Of a DNA stretch of 64,000 nt, positions 1-8,312 are shown one piece after another; the first letter of the stretch is position 1; each line of letters opens with the position of its first letter. The notes beneath the pieces were generated by a model. That model saw nothing but the letters and a program-made list of their open reading frames with translations. It was not told where the DNA came from and made no database searches. The translations under genes were made by a program, and so were the position numbers. This DNA is from Arthrobacter antibioticus (GTDB lineage Bacteria > Actinomycetota > Actinomycetes > Actinomycetales > Micrococcaceae), in NCBI RefSeq assembly GCF_030063205.1, contig NZ_JASISQ010000001.1:423152-487151 (forward strand). Reading direction: 5' to 3'.

Positions 1-1762
1 TGGGCAGCCCCATCCCACTGGGCTGGACAGGCGTGCGGCTCAGCAACGAGGAATCCCCCAAGATCACTCCACACGGGTGCATTGAAATATGCCTGGGCAG
101 CCTGTCCAGACGCTCGGTGAGGTCAACCAGTAGATCCAACTGGCCACCGCGTTCCCGGGCGCCGCCGGCTTGACTGAACTCTTCGCGCTCCTCCCCCTCA
201 GGGTCTCCACCTTCTTGGTTGTAGCGAGACTGCCGGACTTGATCCGCAAAATCTCGCAGTTCAGGCTTCTCCTCCAACGCTTCCCTGAAAGAACCCGCCG
301 AGAAACGCCACAATTGCTTGGCAATTTGATCAATTTCCCGTTTTTCTATCCCCAACGCCAGCCCCGCGTCCCTCACAGCACCGCGAGCACGATAACTATT
401 TTGCATACTCATCAAGGTGACTCGTTTGGCACCAAAACGAGAAAATATTCGCCTATACACGTTATGGCGTTGAGCACTTTCCACATCAAGATCAATGTCA
501 GGCAGCGTAGACCTGTCACTGGAAAGAAATCTTTCAAAAAGGAGGTCGTTGGCTATAGGGTCAACAGCGCTAACGCCCAAAACATAATTAACCAACGACG
601 ACGCCCCGGAACCTCTTGCTGCCCGGCGCACCCCCATTTCGCGAATCATTTCAGAGACTTCGGCCACAGTCAGAAAGTACGATTCGAAACCCAGCCCACC
701 AATAGTGGCCAGTTCCATCTCAAGCCGGTTGCGGACTTTGTGCAGCTTCTCACCACGGAGGTCCCCAAACCGTTGAACAAGCCCTGCTTCGCTGCGCTGG
801 CGTAGTTCGATGCCCGCCGGCTGGGACAGTCCCAAAACATCCAGTTCAGGGGTGGTTGGTTTTTTCCAGCCCAGATCGCTGGCCGGGTCCAGCCTGCACT
901 TGTCAGCCAACTGGGCTGTGTTGGCCCACAGCTGTTCCAGCTCGGCACTGCCGTAGCCGCTTTGGTACACAATTTCTTTAGCTACTGCGGCCATCTGGGC
1001 GGCGCTTTTAAGCCAGGCCTGACCCGTAGGTTGCAAATCGTGGAGACGCTCAAGAGGGGCAATGTTCCGCGCAGCATCCAGAACATCTGCTGTAGGCGCG
1101 TCCTCCTCACGGGTGTAGCGCGCCGCGTTGCTCAGAACGGCAGGAACACCGAATTCCTGCGCCAGCTTTAGCATCCGCACCGCGTGAGCTGTGCTCATGG
1201 GAGCGCCAGGGGTACTGAGATGGCTGAGGATCTCAACAACCATTGACCCTGCTGGCATGGCGTTGCGCCACGCCAAAAATTTTGTGCGCGGAAGTAAATA
1301 CTTGCGCCCGTTCAACGACCTGCCAACGGGTGAGTAGGGACCCAACAATACTGTCAACGCCGGCTTCTGAGTCTCCGGATCAAGCACACCGGCAGCCAGC
1401 TGCTCCAGCGTGATCCCCACCACCGGCTGGTTATGGGCGGCCGAGATCAGGCTGCACAGGGCGGCGTATCCTGCCCCCGGGGCCATACAAGCGTTTCCAT
1501 GGGCTAGGACAACCACCCTTCCCACTTTTTCAAGACCCTCCGAGCCTTCTTCCAAAACGGCAAGGTCCACACCAATGATTGGGTCTATTCCAGCGGCCAT
1601 GCACGCTTTAACATGTTTTACCGAGCCATAAAGACCGTCCCGGTCGGTGACAGCCAGCGCATCACCGTCCACTGCGGCCGTTTGGGCAAGATCGTCGGGC
1701 CAGGAAACCCCAAAGTGGGCACTGTAGGCGGAGTAGCTATGCAAATGGACAAAGTTACGCAC
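1..1762 (-). CDS. dnaE2: Error-prone DNA polymerase III alpha (DnaE2), N-terminal part, runs off the left edge
   Basis: DnaE2 is the second C-family polymerase used for translesion synthesis and SOS mutagenesis. About 587 N-terminal residues are present; the family is about 1,050-1,150 long, so the rest lies outside the window. I read the open frame from a GTG at 1762 and spot-checked it at about 1480 and at the edge without meeting a stop. The N-terminus carries PHP-domain sequence: NFVHLHSYSAYSAHFG, then ALAVTDRDGLYG, then a stretch ending IIGVDLAV. The final readable residues (GDSSLLSRTPVQPSGMGLP) remain in frame. The GTG overlaps the end of the DUF6504 gene by 8 nt, implying translational coupling. 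In many actinobacteria this pair follows imuA' and imuB, but neither is adjacent here. Family call firm; activity of the missing catalytic part cannot be judged. Confidence 0.93.
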   Translation of the reverse strand, partial: MRNFVHLHSYSAYSAHFGVSWPDDLAQTAAVDGDALAVTDRDGLYGSVKHVKACMAAGIDPIIGVDLAVLEEGSEGLEKVGRVVVLAHGNACMAPGAGYAALCSLISAAHNQPVVGITLEQLAAGVLDPETQKPALTVLLGPYSPVGRSLNGRKYLLPRTKFLAWRNAMPAGSMVVEILSHLSTPGAPMSTAHAVRMLKLAQEFGVPAVLSNAARYTREEDAPTADVLDAARNIAPLERLHDLQPTGQAWLKSAAQMAAVAKEIVYQSGYGSAELEQLWANTAQLADKCRLDPASDLGWKKPTTPELDVLGLSQPAGIELRQRSEAGLVQRFGDLRGEKLHKVRNRLEMELATIGGLGFESYFLTVAEVSEMIREMGVRRAARGSGASSLVNYVLGVSAVDPIANDLLFERFLSSDRSTLPDIDLDVESAQRHNVYRRIFSRFGAKRVTLMSMQNSYRARGAVRDAGLALGIEKREIDQIAKQLWRFSAGSFREALEEKPELRDFADQVRQSRYNQEGGDPEGEEREEFSQAGGARERGGQLDLLVDLTERLDRLPRHISMHPCGVILGDSSLLSRTPVQPSGMGLP

Positions 1763-2111
1763 CGCCCTGCTCCTCCATAAACAACTCATCCACAGCGTCA
1801 TATATCTTTATGACGCGCCACCGTTCACTAGGCCGGTAGCGCACCACATCAACGGTTAAACTTTCATGTGCAGCTTCTGCAGGACCTTGCCCTGCCTCTT
1901 CCCGATGGACCTGCAACCGCCACATTTGCCTGTCAACAACCCCTACTCCTTCCCCCGGACGCACGCGTTTCTCGCTCTCCCACCAGGATCGGCGCTCATA
2001 CCAGCACAGGGGATCAGCCGAAATGGCATAAAATTCCTCCCGCCACCACAACTGCAACGGCACACCATCAGATGAGGTCAGCACGGTGATAGCCTCACTA
2101 AAGATACCCAT
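1755..2111 (-). CDS. DUF6504-type protein, partner of DnaE2
   Basis: A 118-residue protein starting at ATG 2111. It contains WWREEFYAIS and SWWESEKRV, and a central arginine-rich stretch. Proteins of this type (DUF6504) usually sit between imuB and dnaE2 in actinobacterial mutasome operons; their biochemical role is not established. Here it directly precedes dnaE2 with an 8-nt overlap, which is the main reason for the call. It is the first gene of the minus-strand unit, so its upstream region (2112-2373) should hold the promoter. I did not see a convincing LexA box there. Confidence 0.7.
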   Translation of the reverse strand: MGIFSEAITVLTSSDGVPLQLWWREEFYAISADPLCWYERRSWWESEKRVRPGEGVGVVDRQMWRLQVHREEAGQGPAEAAHESLTVDVVRYRPSERWRVIKIYDAVDELFMEEQGGA

Positions 2112-2166
2112 GCGCGATCTCCGTCCTCACCCTAAACACACGACATGTCCTAGGTGCGTCAAACGT

Positions 2167-2186
2167 ATTAGTACATATATACTAAT
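2167..2186. promoter_or_regulatory. AT-rich palindrome, possible operator
   Basis: ATTAGTA and TACTAAT form a perfect 7-bp inverted repeat separated by CATATA. It lies 56 bp upstream of the DUF6504-dnaE2 start and 188 bp upstream of the divergent GNAT gene. The size and AT content fit an operator for a TetR/MarR/PadR-type dimer or an embedded -10 region; no regulator gene is adjacent. It is the only clear structure in the 262-bp divergent gap 2112-2373. Confidence 0.4.
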
Positions 2187-2373
2187 GGATTTAAGTGTAC
2201 GCTCATCTTCACGCGGAAAGTAACCGCCAATTGGGAAGTAACGCGAGGCGGGAATTCTTCCGCACAGAAAGCGTTAAGTAGATAGCTGACAACGCAACAG
2301 GCGTCTAGCATGGCCTTATGGCCATTGTCTTAGCCGGACTGCTGGCGCCACACCGATTTCAAAGGAGCGTTCC

Positions 2374-2880
2374 ATGACTGACATGGTCACCCTCATCGCT
2401 AAAACCAATCCGTTGGAACGCGACCTCAAAACAGCATCAAGAACTGTGCTGGAAACTGACATCCCCCGCCTCGGTGAACTTTATTTCACCGCTTATGACG
2501 CTGGACTGGCTGGCGAGTCTATCGAGGTTGCACTAGCCGATATCCAGGCCTCGATGGCAGGAAAATATGGCCGATTTCTCCCCGAAGCTTCCCACGTAGC
2601 GTTAGATGACCAGGGCAAAATTGTGGCCGCAGTATTGGTTGTGGAACGCGCTATTGGCGAAGACACTCCCGATGCGCCGTTCATCATCGAACTTATTACC
2701 GACCGAGGGCACCGCCGCCAAGGCCTCGCCGAAGACTTGGTCCTTGCCACTTTGGACACTCTTTTCAACGAGGGCCAAAGCGATGTGGCCTTGCGGGTTG
2801 AAGCCACCAACTCCGCCGCGTTGGCACTTTATCTATCCCTTGACTTCCATCGCTGGTCACCAGAAGAAACTGACGACTAA
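2374..2880 (+). CDS. GNAT-family N-acetyltransferase
   Basis: A 168-residue protein with an AAAGGAG ribosome binding site a few bases before ATG 2374. The acetyl-CoA loop signature is visible as RGHRRQGLAEDL (about residues 110-121), preceded by a beta strand FIIELIT and followed by ALRVEATNSAALALYLSLDF, the usual C-terminal half of a GNAT fold. The first 25 residues are not clearly part of the fold. The acceptor substrate cannot be deduced. It faces the convergent SRAP gene, and an array of 12-bp repeats lies between them. Confidence 0.85.
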   Translation: MTDMVTLIAKTNPLERDLKTASRTVLETDIPRLGELYFTAYDAGLAGESIEVALADIQASMAGKYGRFLPEASHVALDDQGKIVAAVLVVERAIGEDTPDAPFIIELITDRGHRRQGLAEDLVLATLDTLFNEGQSDVALRVEATNSAALALYLSLDFHRWSPEETDD

Positions 2881-2916
2881 GGCTTTCTCGCTTTTGCCCC
2901 TACCCCTAATGCCCTA

Positions 2917-2952
2917 GTCGCTGAGCTAATCACTGAGTTAGTCACTGAGCTA
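2917..2952. repeat. Three tandem 12-bp repeats at a convergent gene end
   Basis: GTCGCTGAGCTA, ATCACTGAGTTA and GTCACTGAGCTA follow each other without a gap. The third copy covers the stop codon of the SRAP gene (2942-2944). The unit contains TAG/TGA/TAA triplets on both strands. Similar short repeats sit at other gene ends in this window. Confidence 0.8.
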
Positions 2953-3667
2953 GCGGAACAATCAACTCGGGTGAGTTATTGCGCACATTTCCAACATCTG
3001 TGGAAACAGCGTAAAGCATCCAACCCTCAGCCAAAGCCCACGCTTCTCCAAGTGCCGTCTTGAGAAGCGGGGCAACTTCCTTGTTCTGCGGATCCAACCA
3101 ATCCGCTAACCCCTCCTGACTCAGCGGCACTGGCAGCCTGTCATGTAGCATGGCCAATTCACCTTCCGGCGGTGCTGCCATAGTTAAAATGGTGCAGGAC
3201 AGCAGCCACTGCTCCGGTGAGCCATTTTCCTTCAAGGGATCTTTCCACCACTCATAGAGCCCGGCAAAAGTGATCAGCGAACCATCCAAGGAATGCACAA
3301 AGTATGGCTGCTTGGTCTTGCCATCGGGTGATTTCTTCCACTCGTAATAGCCCTGTACAGGCACGCAGCAACGCTTCGACTTCATGGCGGCACGAAAAGT
3401 GGGCTTCTCAGCTGCGGTTTCACTACGTGCGTTGAAGGCACGCACACCCACCGCAGGGTCCTTCGCCCACCCAGGCACCAGTCCCCACGTAGCCATGTGA
3501 ATCTGGCGGTGCTTTACCCCGTCAATAAGCCTTTCAAGGACAATGGGTACATCGGCTGTGGGGGCAACGTTGTAAGAGGCACGCAGTTCTAGGGACGCAT
3601 CAGCCTCCGCCTCCAGTTCTGCAACCAAATCTCCAACAGCCCTGGCCATCACGTATCGTCCGCACAT
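2942..3667 (-). CDS. SRAP-domain protein (YedK/HMCES type), abasic-site DNA-protein crosslinker
   Basis: The start was set at the ATG at 3667 because SRAP proteins begin with MCGRY: Cys2 becomes N-terminal after Met removal and forms a thiazolidine crosslink with abasic sites in single-stranded DNA. The longer open frame would bury Cys2. The 241 residues contain WGLVPGWAKDP, the FNARSET element, RCCVPVQGYYEWKK and, near the end, MLHDRLPVPL with the family's conserved His. The role is shielding abasic sites at replication forks. It stands alone, divergent from the mycoredoxin gene with 97 bp between starts. Confidence 0.93.
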   Translation of the reverse strand: MCGRYVMARAVGDLVAELEAEADASLELRASYNVAPTADVPIVLERLIDGVKHRQIHMATWGLVPGWAKDPAVGVRAFNARSETAAEKPTFRAAMKSKRCCVPVQGYYEWKKSPDGKTKQPYFVHSLDGSLITFAGLYEWWKDPLKENGSPEQWLLSCTILTMAAPPEGELAMLHDRLPVPLSQEGLADWLDPQNKEVAPLLKTALGEAWALAEGWMLYAVSTDVGNVRNNSPELIVPLAQ

Positions 3668-3764
3668 GGTGTCCATCGTGGCACAAAATAAGGAATATGT
3701 ACCCGCACCGGTAGCGTTGAACAAAGTAGAAACATAAAAACTTATTCTGCAAGGAGCATTTGAC

Positions 3765-4022
3765 GTGGACTTTACCCCCGACGCCGGTACTATCACGATG
3801 TTTTCAACCACTTGGTGTGGCTATTGCAAGCGTCTAAAGAAACAACTGGACGCCTCCGGGATCGGCTATACGGAAATAAACATCGAAGATGTCCCCGGCA
3901 CTGCCGAACTTGTTGAGAGCCTGAACAATGGTAACCAAACGGTCCCCACTATTTTGTTCCCCGACGGCACAGCCGCAACGAATCCTTCCCTCAAGGACGT
4001 TAAGGAACGGCTCGGCGTTTAG
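3765..4022 (+). CDS. mrx1: Mycoredoxin (glutaredoxin-like, Mrx1)
   Basis: An 85-residue thioredoxin-fold protein with active site C18-G-Y-C21 and the cis-proline segment TVPTILF. Mycoredoxins reduce mixed disulfides between proteins and mycothiol, the actinobacterial replacement for glutathione. The start is GTG 3765 behind AAGGAG. It is followed by the mycothiol-linked dehydrogenase and an MBL hydrolase, which supports the assignment over a generic glutaredoxin. NrdH-type redoxins are similar in size, but the real NrdH in this window is encoded at 17203-17457. Confidence 0.88.
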   Translation: MDFTPDAGTITMFSTTWCGYCKRLKKQLDASGIGYTEINIEDVPGTAELVESLNNGNQTVPTILFPDGTAATNPSLKDVKERLGV

Positions 4023-4112
4023 GTAAAACCCGCCCCACCCCCTCAATCCGTGTAGCCTGTCAGGACCCCAATGGCCGTTCCCGACAGGAATACCGCTGCT
4101 AAGGAGCTTTTC

Positions 4113-5210
4113 ATGGTTAACAAGGTTCATAAAGTTAAGGGCGCCGTGGTGCTCAGTAAGAACGCCCCGGTCACATTGGAGACCATCTTGGTGCCGGACC
4201 CCGGCCCCGGTGAAGCTCTGGTTGACATCCTCACCAGTGGTGTCTGCCACACCGATTTGCATTATAAACAAGGCGGAATCAATGATGACTTCCCCTTCTT
4301 GCTAGGTCATGAGGCTACGGGTGTAGTCAACGCAGTAGGTGCGGGTGTCACAAATGTTGTGCCAGGTGACCGCGTCATTTTGAACTGGCGCGCTGTCTGC
4401 GGAACGTGTCGGGCCTGCGCCAAGGGCCAACCCCAGTATTGCTTTGACACGGAGAATGCCACCCAGAAAATGACGCTCGAGGACGGCACGGTCCTGACTC
4501 CGGCGTTGGGTATTGGTGCGTTCATTGAAAAGACGCTTGTGGCTGCCGGGCAGTGCACCAAAGTTGACCCCGAGGTTGACCCTGGTGCTGTAGGCCTTTT
4601 AGGCTGCGGAGTCATGGCAGGTATCGGTGCGGCCATCAACACCGGCGCCATTAAGCGTGGGGATTCTGTGGCCGTCATTGGTTGCGGCGGCGTCGGCTCC
4701 GCAGCCATCGCCGGGGCGGTCCTCGCCGGGGCAACAACTGTGATCGCTGTTGACAGGGATCCCAAGAAGCTCAAGGGTGCTTTGGCACTCGGCGCCACAC
4801 ACACTGTGGATTCCACAAAGCAGGACGCTGTCCTCGCCATCCAAAACCACACGGGCGGGTTCGGCGCAGATGTGGTGATTGACGCCGTCGGACGTCCCGA
4901 AACATACAAGCAGGCCTTCTATGCCCGCGATCTGGCCGGAACAGTGGTTTTGGTGGGAGTTCCAACGCCTGAGATGACATTGGAGCTGCCTCTGCTGGAC
5001 GTGTTTGGGCGCGGCGGCTCATTGAAGTCCTCGTGGTACGGAGATTGCCTGCCTTCGCGTGACTTCCCCATGCTCGTAGACCTGTACAAGCAGGGCAAGT
5101 TGGATCTGGACACCTTTGTGAGTGAGCGGATCACCATTAACGACATTGAAGCGGCCTTCACCAAGATGGGCGAAGGCTCCGTACTGCGCTCAGTGGTGGA
5201 AATGGCATGA
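4113..5210 (+). CDS. mscR: S-(hydroxymethyl)mycothiol / S-nitrosomycothiol dehydrogenase (MscR/AdhE2 family)
   Basis: A 365-residue zinc-dependent medium-chain dehydrogenase. ATG 4113 was chosen because AAGGAG precedes it; the frame opens 14 codons earlier without one. Catalytic zinc ligands include C45 in GVCHTDLH and GHE (65-67); the structural zinc site is the [16 protein letters not shown] segment; the NAD-binding glycine motif is GCGGVGSAA. This family oxidises S-hydroxymethylmycothiol (formaldehyde detoxification) and reduces S-nitrosomycothiol. It lies between mycoredoxin and an MBL hydrolase that overlaps its stop (ATGA), a common actinobacterial arrangement for mycothiol-dependent aldehyde/NO handling. 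Confidence 0.9.
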   Translation: MVNKVHKVKGAVVLSKNAPVTLETILVPDPGPGEALVDILTSGVCHTDLHYKQGGINDDFPFLLGHEATGVVNAVGAGVTNVVPGDRVILNWRAVCGTCRACAKGQPQYCFDTENATQKMTLEDGTVLTPALGIGAFIEKTLVAAGQCTKVDPEVDPGAVGLLGCGVMAGIGAAINTGAIKRGDSVAVIGCGGVGSAAIAGAVLAGATTVIAVDRDPKKLKGALALGATHTVDSTKQDAVLAIQNHTGGFGADVVIDAVGRPETYKQAFYARDLAGTVVLVGVPTPEMTLELPLLDVFGRGGSLKSSWYGDCLPSRDFPMLVDLYKQGKLDLDTFVSERITINDIEAAFTKMGEGSVLRSVVEMA

Positions 5211-5827
5211 GCGCGCGCATTGAACGTTTAGTTACTTCCGGGACATTCTCGCTCGACGGCGGCACCTGGGATGTAGAGAACAACGTTTGGATCGTTGGTG
5301 ATGACACAGAGGTCTATGTCATTGACCCGGCCCATGATCCTGAGGCTATCGCGACGGCTGTTGGCACCAGGAAAGTCAAGGCTGTATTGCTCACGCACGG
5401 TCATGACGACCATATCCGCCACGCCCGCGATTTTGCGACGCTGGTGGGTGCGCCCGTGCTGATGAATCCGGAGGACCAGATGCTGTGGGAGAAGATCTAC
5501 CCGGGGACAACTCCGGATGCGCCCATCGCGGACGGTGACAGCTTTGAAGTAGCCGGCATACGGTTGCTTGCATTGCACACCCCCGGGCACTCCCCCGGGT
5601 CCACGTGCTTCCATGCACTAGGGCTGGGGACAGTCTTTTCCGGTGATACCTTATTCAATGGTGGTCCGGGAGCTACGGGACGTTCCTATAGCGACTTCCC
5701 CACGATCGTTACCTCTATCAAGAGTCGGTTGCTGGTGTTGCCGGGCGAAACAATAGTCAACACCGGCCACGGTGACTCAACAACTATTGCTGCGGAGACT
5801 CCAGGAATCCTGGCTGATCAGCAGTAA
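5207..5827 (+). CDS. MBL-fold metallo-hydrolase, mycothiol-linked partner of MscR
   Basis: 206 residues with the metal-binding motif THGHDDH (63-69), a downstream HTPGHSPGS and FSGDTLF, and a final TGHGDS: the full glyoxalase II-like ligand set. It overlaps mscR by ATGA, so the two are translationally coupled. By context the likely substrate is an acyl- or formyl-mycothiol thioester produced by MscR, analogous to glutathione thioester hydrolases. The substrate is inferred from the neighbour, not from sequence. Confidence 0.88.
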   Translation: MSARIERLVTSGTFSLDGGTWDVENNVWIVGDDTEVYVIDPAHDPEAIATAVGTRKVKAVLLTHGHDDHIRHARDFATLVGAPVLMNPEDQMLWEKIYPGTTPDAPIADGDSFEVAGIRLLALHTPGHSPGSTCFHALGLGTVFSGDTLFNGGPGATGRSYSDFPTIVTSIKSRLLVLPGETIVNTGHGDSTTIAAETPGILADQQ

Positions 5828-5845
5828 CAGCACCTGTGGTATCCG

Positions 5846-5911
5846 CCGTTGAGGTTGGAGATGATGACACCCCAGAGGACGATGGAGTGTCATCATCTCC
5901 AACCTCAACGG
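5846..5911. terminator. Perfect 25-bp inverted repeat between convergent genes
   Basis: Positions 5846-5870 and 5887-5911 are perfect reverse complements with a 16-nt loop. It sits 18 bp after the MBL gene stop and 25 bp before the end of the convergent lipoate ligase gene, so it can act as a bidirectional terminator. There is no T-run on the plus strand, and the arm length is unusually long for a simple terminator. Confidence 0.75.
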
Positions 5912-5935
5912 TCAATACAAGTACGCAGACTCCCG

Positions 5936-6649
5936 TTATGACTCGAACAGCTCTGTGTGCTTGGCATAAACCGCCAAAATAGCTGCTTCTACATCCTCCA
6001 CGCTCAATCCTGGGCGCAGATCTTCTACGGCACCCGCCGTGGCAGGGTCCCACTGCAGCTCAAGTGCCGCATAGCTGTCAACAAGGACCTTGCGGATTGG
6101 AGCTGAGTTTTCCACGACAATCACTGAACTAAACAGCCAGGCGCCCGCCACAACCCGTTGAGCCGTACCCACCAGCTTGACGTTGCTTGAGGCAGAGCGA
6201 CCAAAGACGCTGAATTCTCCCGGACAGTATTCCCCGGGGATCTCTCCCACGCCGGCATCCACCCCGAGGGAGCGCAGGGCTTGGGTAAAGAGGTCGCCGA
6301 AGAAACCAAAACGGCCCTTGGCGCCGGCTATGGAATCGTTCTCATGCTGGATGTGGTCAACAATCAACGTGCCCTGATGATAGGCGGCAGCCCGCCCGCC
6401 GGCACGGCGCACGGCCGGCATAAAACCGTTGTCCCTTGATGCTTGTTCCGCGGCGGAAAATCCTGCCAGCCTTGTGTCGCGCTGGCCAAAAGCTACTGTG
6501 GGTTCTGGCCGGTAGAAACGCAGCATATCCCCCTGCAGGCCCGTTTTCACTTGGCCCAGAAGGTCCAGAGCGTGGTGTAGATCAGCCTCAGCGCCAAGAT
6601 TTATGAGCTGCTTGCGGACCTCCAACCGCGGAGCAACAATCCGGTTCAC
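5936..6649 (-). CDS. Lipoate-protein ligase A family protein (BPL/LPL domain)
   Basis: 237 residues from GTG 6649, overlapping the thioesterase stop by GTGA. Motifs of the biotinyl/lipoyl transferase fold are present: RRAGGRAAAYHQGTLIVD near residue 80 and VKLVGTAQRV with the catalytic-type lysine in the second half. The family attaches lipoate or octanoate to acyl carrier domains such as dehydrogenase E2 subunits or GcvH. Whether this member is a ligase, an octanoyltransferase or a divergent paralog cannot be told. Coupling to an acyl-CoA thioesterase hints at acyl-group metabolism. Confidence 0.78.
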   Translation of the reverse strand: MNRIVAPRLEVRKQLINLGAEADLHHALDLLGQVKTGLQGDMLRFYRPEPTVAFGQRDTRLAGFSAAEQASRDNGFMPAVRRAGGRAAAYHQGTLIVDHIQHENDSIAGAKGRFGFFGDLFTQALRSLGVDAGVGEIPGEYCPGEFSVFGRSASSNVKLVGTAQRVVAGAWLFSSVIVVENSAPIRKVLVDSYAALELQWDPATAGAVEDLRPGLSVEDVEAAILAVYAKHTELFES

Positions 6650-7497
6650 TTGCTCAGTGGAATAGGACGAACTGTTAATATCTGTTCCGTTCGCCCAAAG
6701 GGGCCGTTCACATCGTTAAGTACCGAGGAGGTCAATCCGATCCCATCTGCGCCGAGACTGACATGGGTGTCCAGTCCCAGCCACTGCCCTACCGGTTCAC
6801 GGTAGATGTGGATGGAAAGGTCCACATTGGGGAACATATAGCCGCCCGGCTCCGGCGTCATGCGCGCGGAAACCCCATTGGCGCTATCGGCCAGCCCCAG
6901 CAGCCGCACCAACGCAGAAGAGTGCTCTCCGCCGTCGAGCATGGTAAACGGACTGTGTAACCAGGCCCGCCCCCGGCCCGGGGCATGTCCGGGGCAAGAA
7001 CGGCCCTCGAGAGTTTTGATGAAACCCCCTGGCCAGATAGTCATGCCGTCCCAGGGGATGGATCTCTCAAGGCTATCGAGGGGTTCATCCGCGTAGGCTT
7101 CAACAGCGGTTGTGTCATTTTTTTGCAGACGCCATGCCGTGACGCGCACTGCAACCCGACCCTCGGCAATCAGCTCCGCCTGGAGTAGCTCAATGGTCCG
7201 CCCAGGACGTAGGAGCATGGTTTCGATAGTGAATTCTCCGGCGGGAATCAAGCCCAAAATATCAAAGCTCAACCGGGCCAGACGCATGTCATCGCGTGGC
7301 CGGTATTGCTCCAAGGCGTGAACCATGATGCCCGTGACCGGGGCCATATGCTGTTCGTGCGAGTTCCAAGCACCCTGGGCATGCACGGTTGATTCGTAGC
7401 GGTTCTCACCGAGGTGGCGGTAGTAAGAATTACTGTCAACGGGGAATGTATGGGCGTCAGCGGTGTCAGCGGCTGCGCCCGTGGTGGTCTGCGACAT
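6646..7497 (-). CDS. Thioesterase family protein (acyl-CoA thioesterase, double hotdog)
   Basis: 283 residues starting at ATG 7497 (MSQTTTG); the longer frame upstream runs into the DedA gene and was rejected. The sequence resembles TesB-like double-hotdog proteins: PVTGIMVHALEQY, SFDILGLIP and RPGRTIELLQAELIAEGRVAVRVTA in the first half, and LDTHVSLGADGIGLTSSVLND near the end, which matches the second hotdog core. It probably hydrolyses acyl-CoA. It sits between dedA and the lipoate ligase-like gene in one minus-strand unit. Confidence 0.75.
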   Translation of the reverse strand: MSQTTTGAAADTADAHTFPVDSNSYYRHLGENRYESTVHAQGAWNSHEQHMAPVTGIMVHALEQYRPRDDMRLARLSFDILGLIPAGEFTIETMLLRPGRTIELLQAELIAEGRVAVRVTAWRLQKNDTTAVEAYADEPLDSLERSIPWDGMTIWPGGFIKTLEGRSCPGHAPGRGRAWLHSPFTMLDGGEHSSALVRLLGLADSANGVSARMTPEPGGYMFPNVDLSIHIYREPVGQWLGLDTHVSLGADGIGLTSSVLNDVNGPFGRTEQILTVRPIPLSK

Positions 7498-7541
7498 GGC
7501 TACGACTCTACCGGCAGCAGCGCCTGCCACAGCAATTTCTC

Positions 7542-8084
7542 TTAGGCCTGCAGAGTTGGACGCACGGCTGTCTCGGGAGTCATAACGGGGCAATCATCCA
7601 CGGCACTCTGGTCCAGTTTGCGGGTCCGGGAGACTCGCAACAAGTGGATAGCCAAACCTATAACGCCAACGCCGAGCACCAACGTAATCAAGGCCCACGG
7701 TGATCCCGCCGCAGCGGCAAGGGCTGCCTCGAACGCGGCCAAACCGATTGTTGCGTAGATGCAAGCCCACGCGATGGACCCTGCCACCGTGGCTGGAATA
7801 TAGCGGCGCAAAGGCATGCGGCCAAGGCCTGCAGCCATGTTGATAGCTGTTTGCACCCCGATGGTCAGGAAGCTCACGCTCACGGCCGGTGCTCCCCAGC
7901 GTGCAATGATTTTCTCGGCCCGCTGCACAGCTGCGGAGTCTAAATGTTTCGCCAGCGCGGTCTTTCGGCCGCCGGCAGCCAGACCGCGGCCGACCCAGTA
8001 AGTTGCGTTGGAGCGAAGCATGACTATAACGAACAGAATCAGGAAGGCCCAGACAAAAGGTAAGGAGAGGATGCTGTCCATCAT
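7542..8084 (-). CDS. DedA-family (VTT domain) membrane protein
   Basis: 180 residues, with an N-terminal membrane segment (SLPFVWAFLILFVIVML), a re-entrant-type segment including FLTIGVQTAINMAAGLGRMP, then IPATVAGSIAWACIYATIG and a final helix ITLVLGVGVIGLAIHLL. DedA proteins are scramblase/transporter-like proteins of the cytoplasmic membrane linked to undecaprenyl phosphate recycling and membrane homeostasis. It is the first gene of the minus-strand unit, 44 bp upstream of the thioesterase gene, and divergent from the acyl-CoA synthetase. Confidence 0.82.
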   Translation of the reverse strand: MMDSILSLPFVWAFLILFVIVMLRSNATYWVGRGLAAGGRKTALAKHLDSAAVQRAEKIIARWGAPAVSVSFLTIGVQTAINMAAGLGRMPLRRYIPATVAGSIAWACIYATIGLAAFEAALAAAAGSPWALITLVLGVGVIGLAIHLLRVSRTRKLDQSAVDDCPVMTPETAVRPTLQA

Positions 8085-8271
8085 GAGCGTGCGCTACCCC
8101 CTGGGTGCAGAACAGAATTTGGCCACACAACTGTGGCCTATTGGTCTTCTCTTATAGTAGCGAAGACTGGTGAGGTTGCCCTAATTATGTTCCGGTGACA
8201 ATGATCGCTTCCACCGGGACGACCAGGCGCAGGGCAGCTGGTTTTCAGGACACAAACAACCTGCTCACGTG

Positions 8272-8306
8272 AGTTAGTACACATTAACTGATTTGGGCGT
8301 TAGCAT
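8272..8306 (+). promoter_or_regulatory. Probable leaderless promoter with a small palindrome, upstream of acyl-CoA synthetase
   Basis: TAGCAT at 8301-8306 is a good -10 placed 6 nt before ATG 8313, which would give a leaderless or nearly leaderless transcript, common in actinobacteria. AGTTA and TAACT (8272-8276 and 8285-8289) form an imperfect operator-like palindrome over the expected -35 region, suitable for a fatty-acid-responsive repressor. Operator role is inference. Confidence 0.45.
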
Positions 8307-8312
8307 CGGAAG

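Noticed and set aside
170-805. Long plus-strand open frame of 211 codons
   Set aside because: It lies antisense to dnaE2, whose minus-strand frame has clear PHP and polymerase motifs.
2112-2166. LexA box or PafBC promoter for dnaE2
   Set aside because: TAGGGT is present on the minus strand, but the upstream TGTC element is at the wrong spacing and no GAAC-N4-GTTC palindrome is visible.
5846-5911. Mobile element end or IS remnant
   Set aside because: A single perfect inverted repeat with a short loop between convergent genes is better explained as a terminator.
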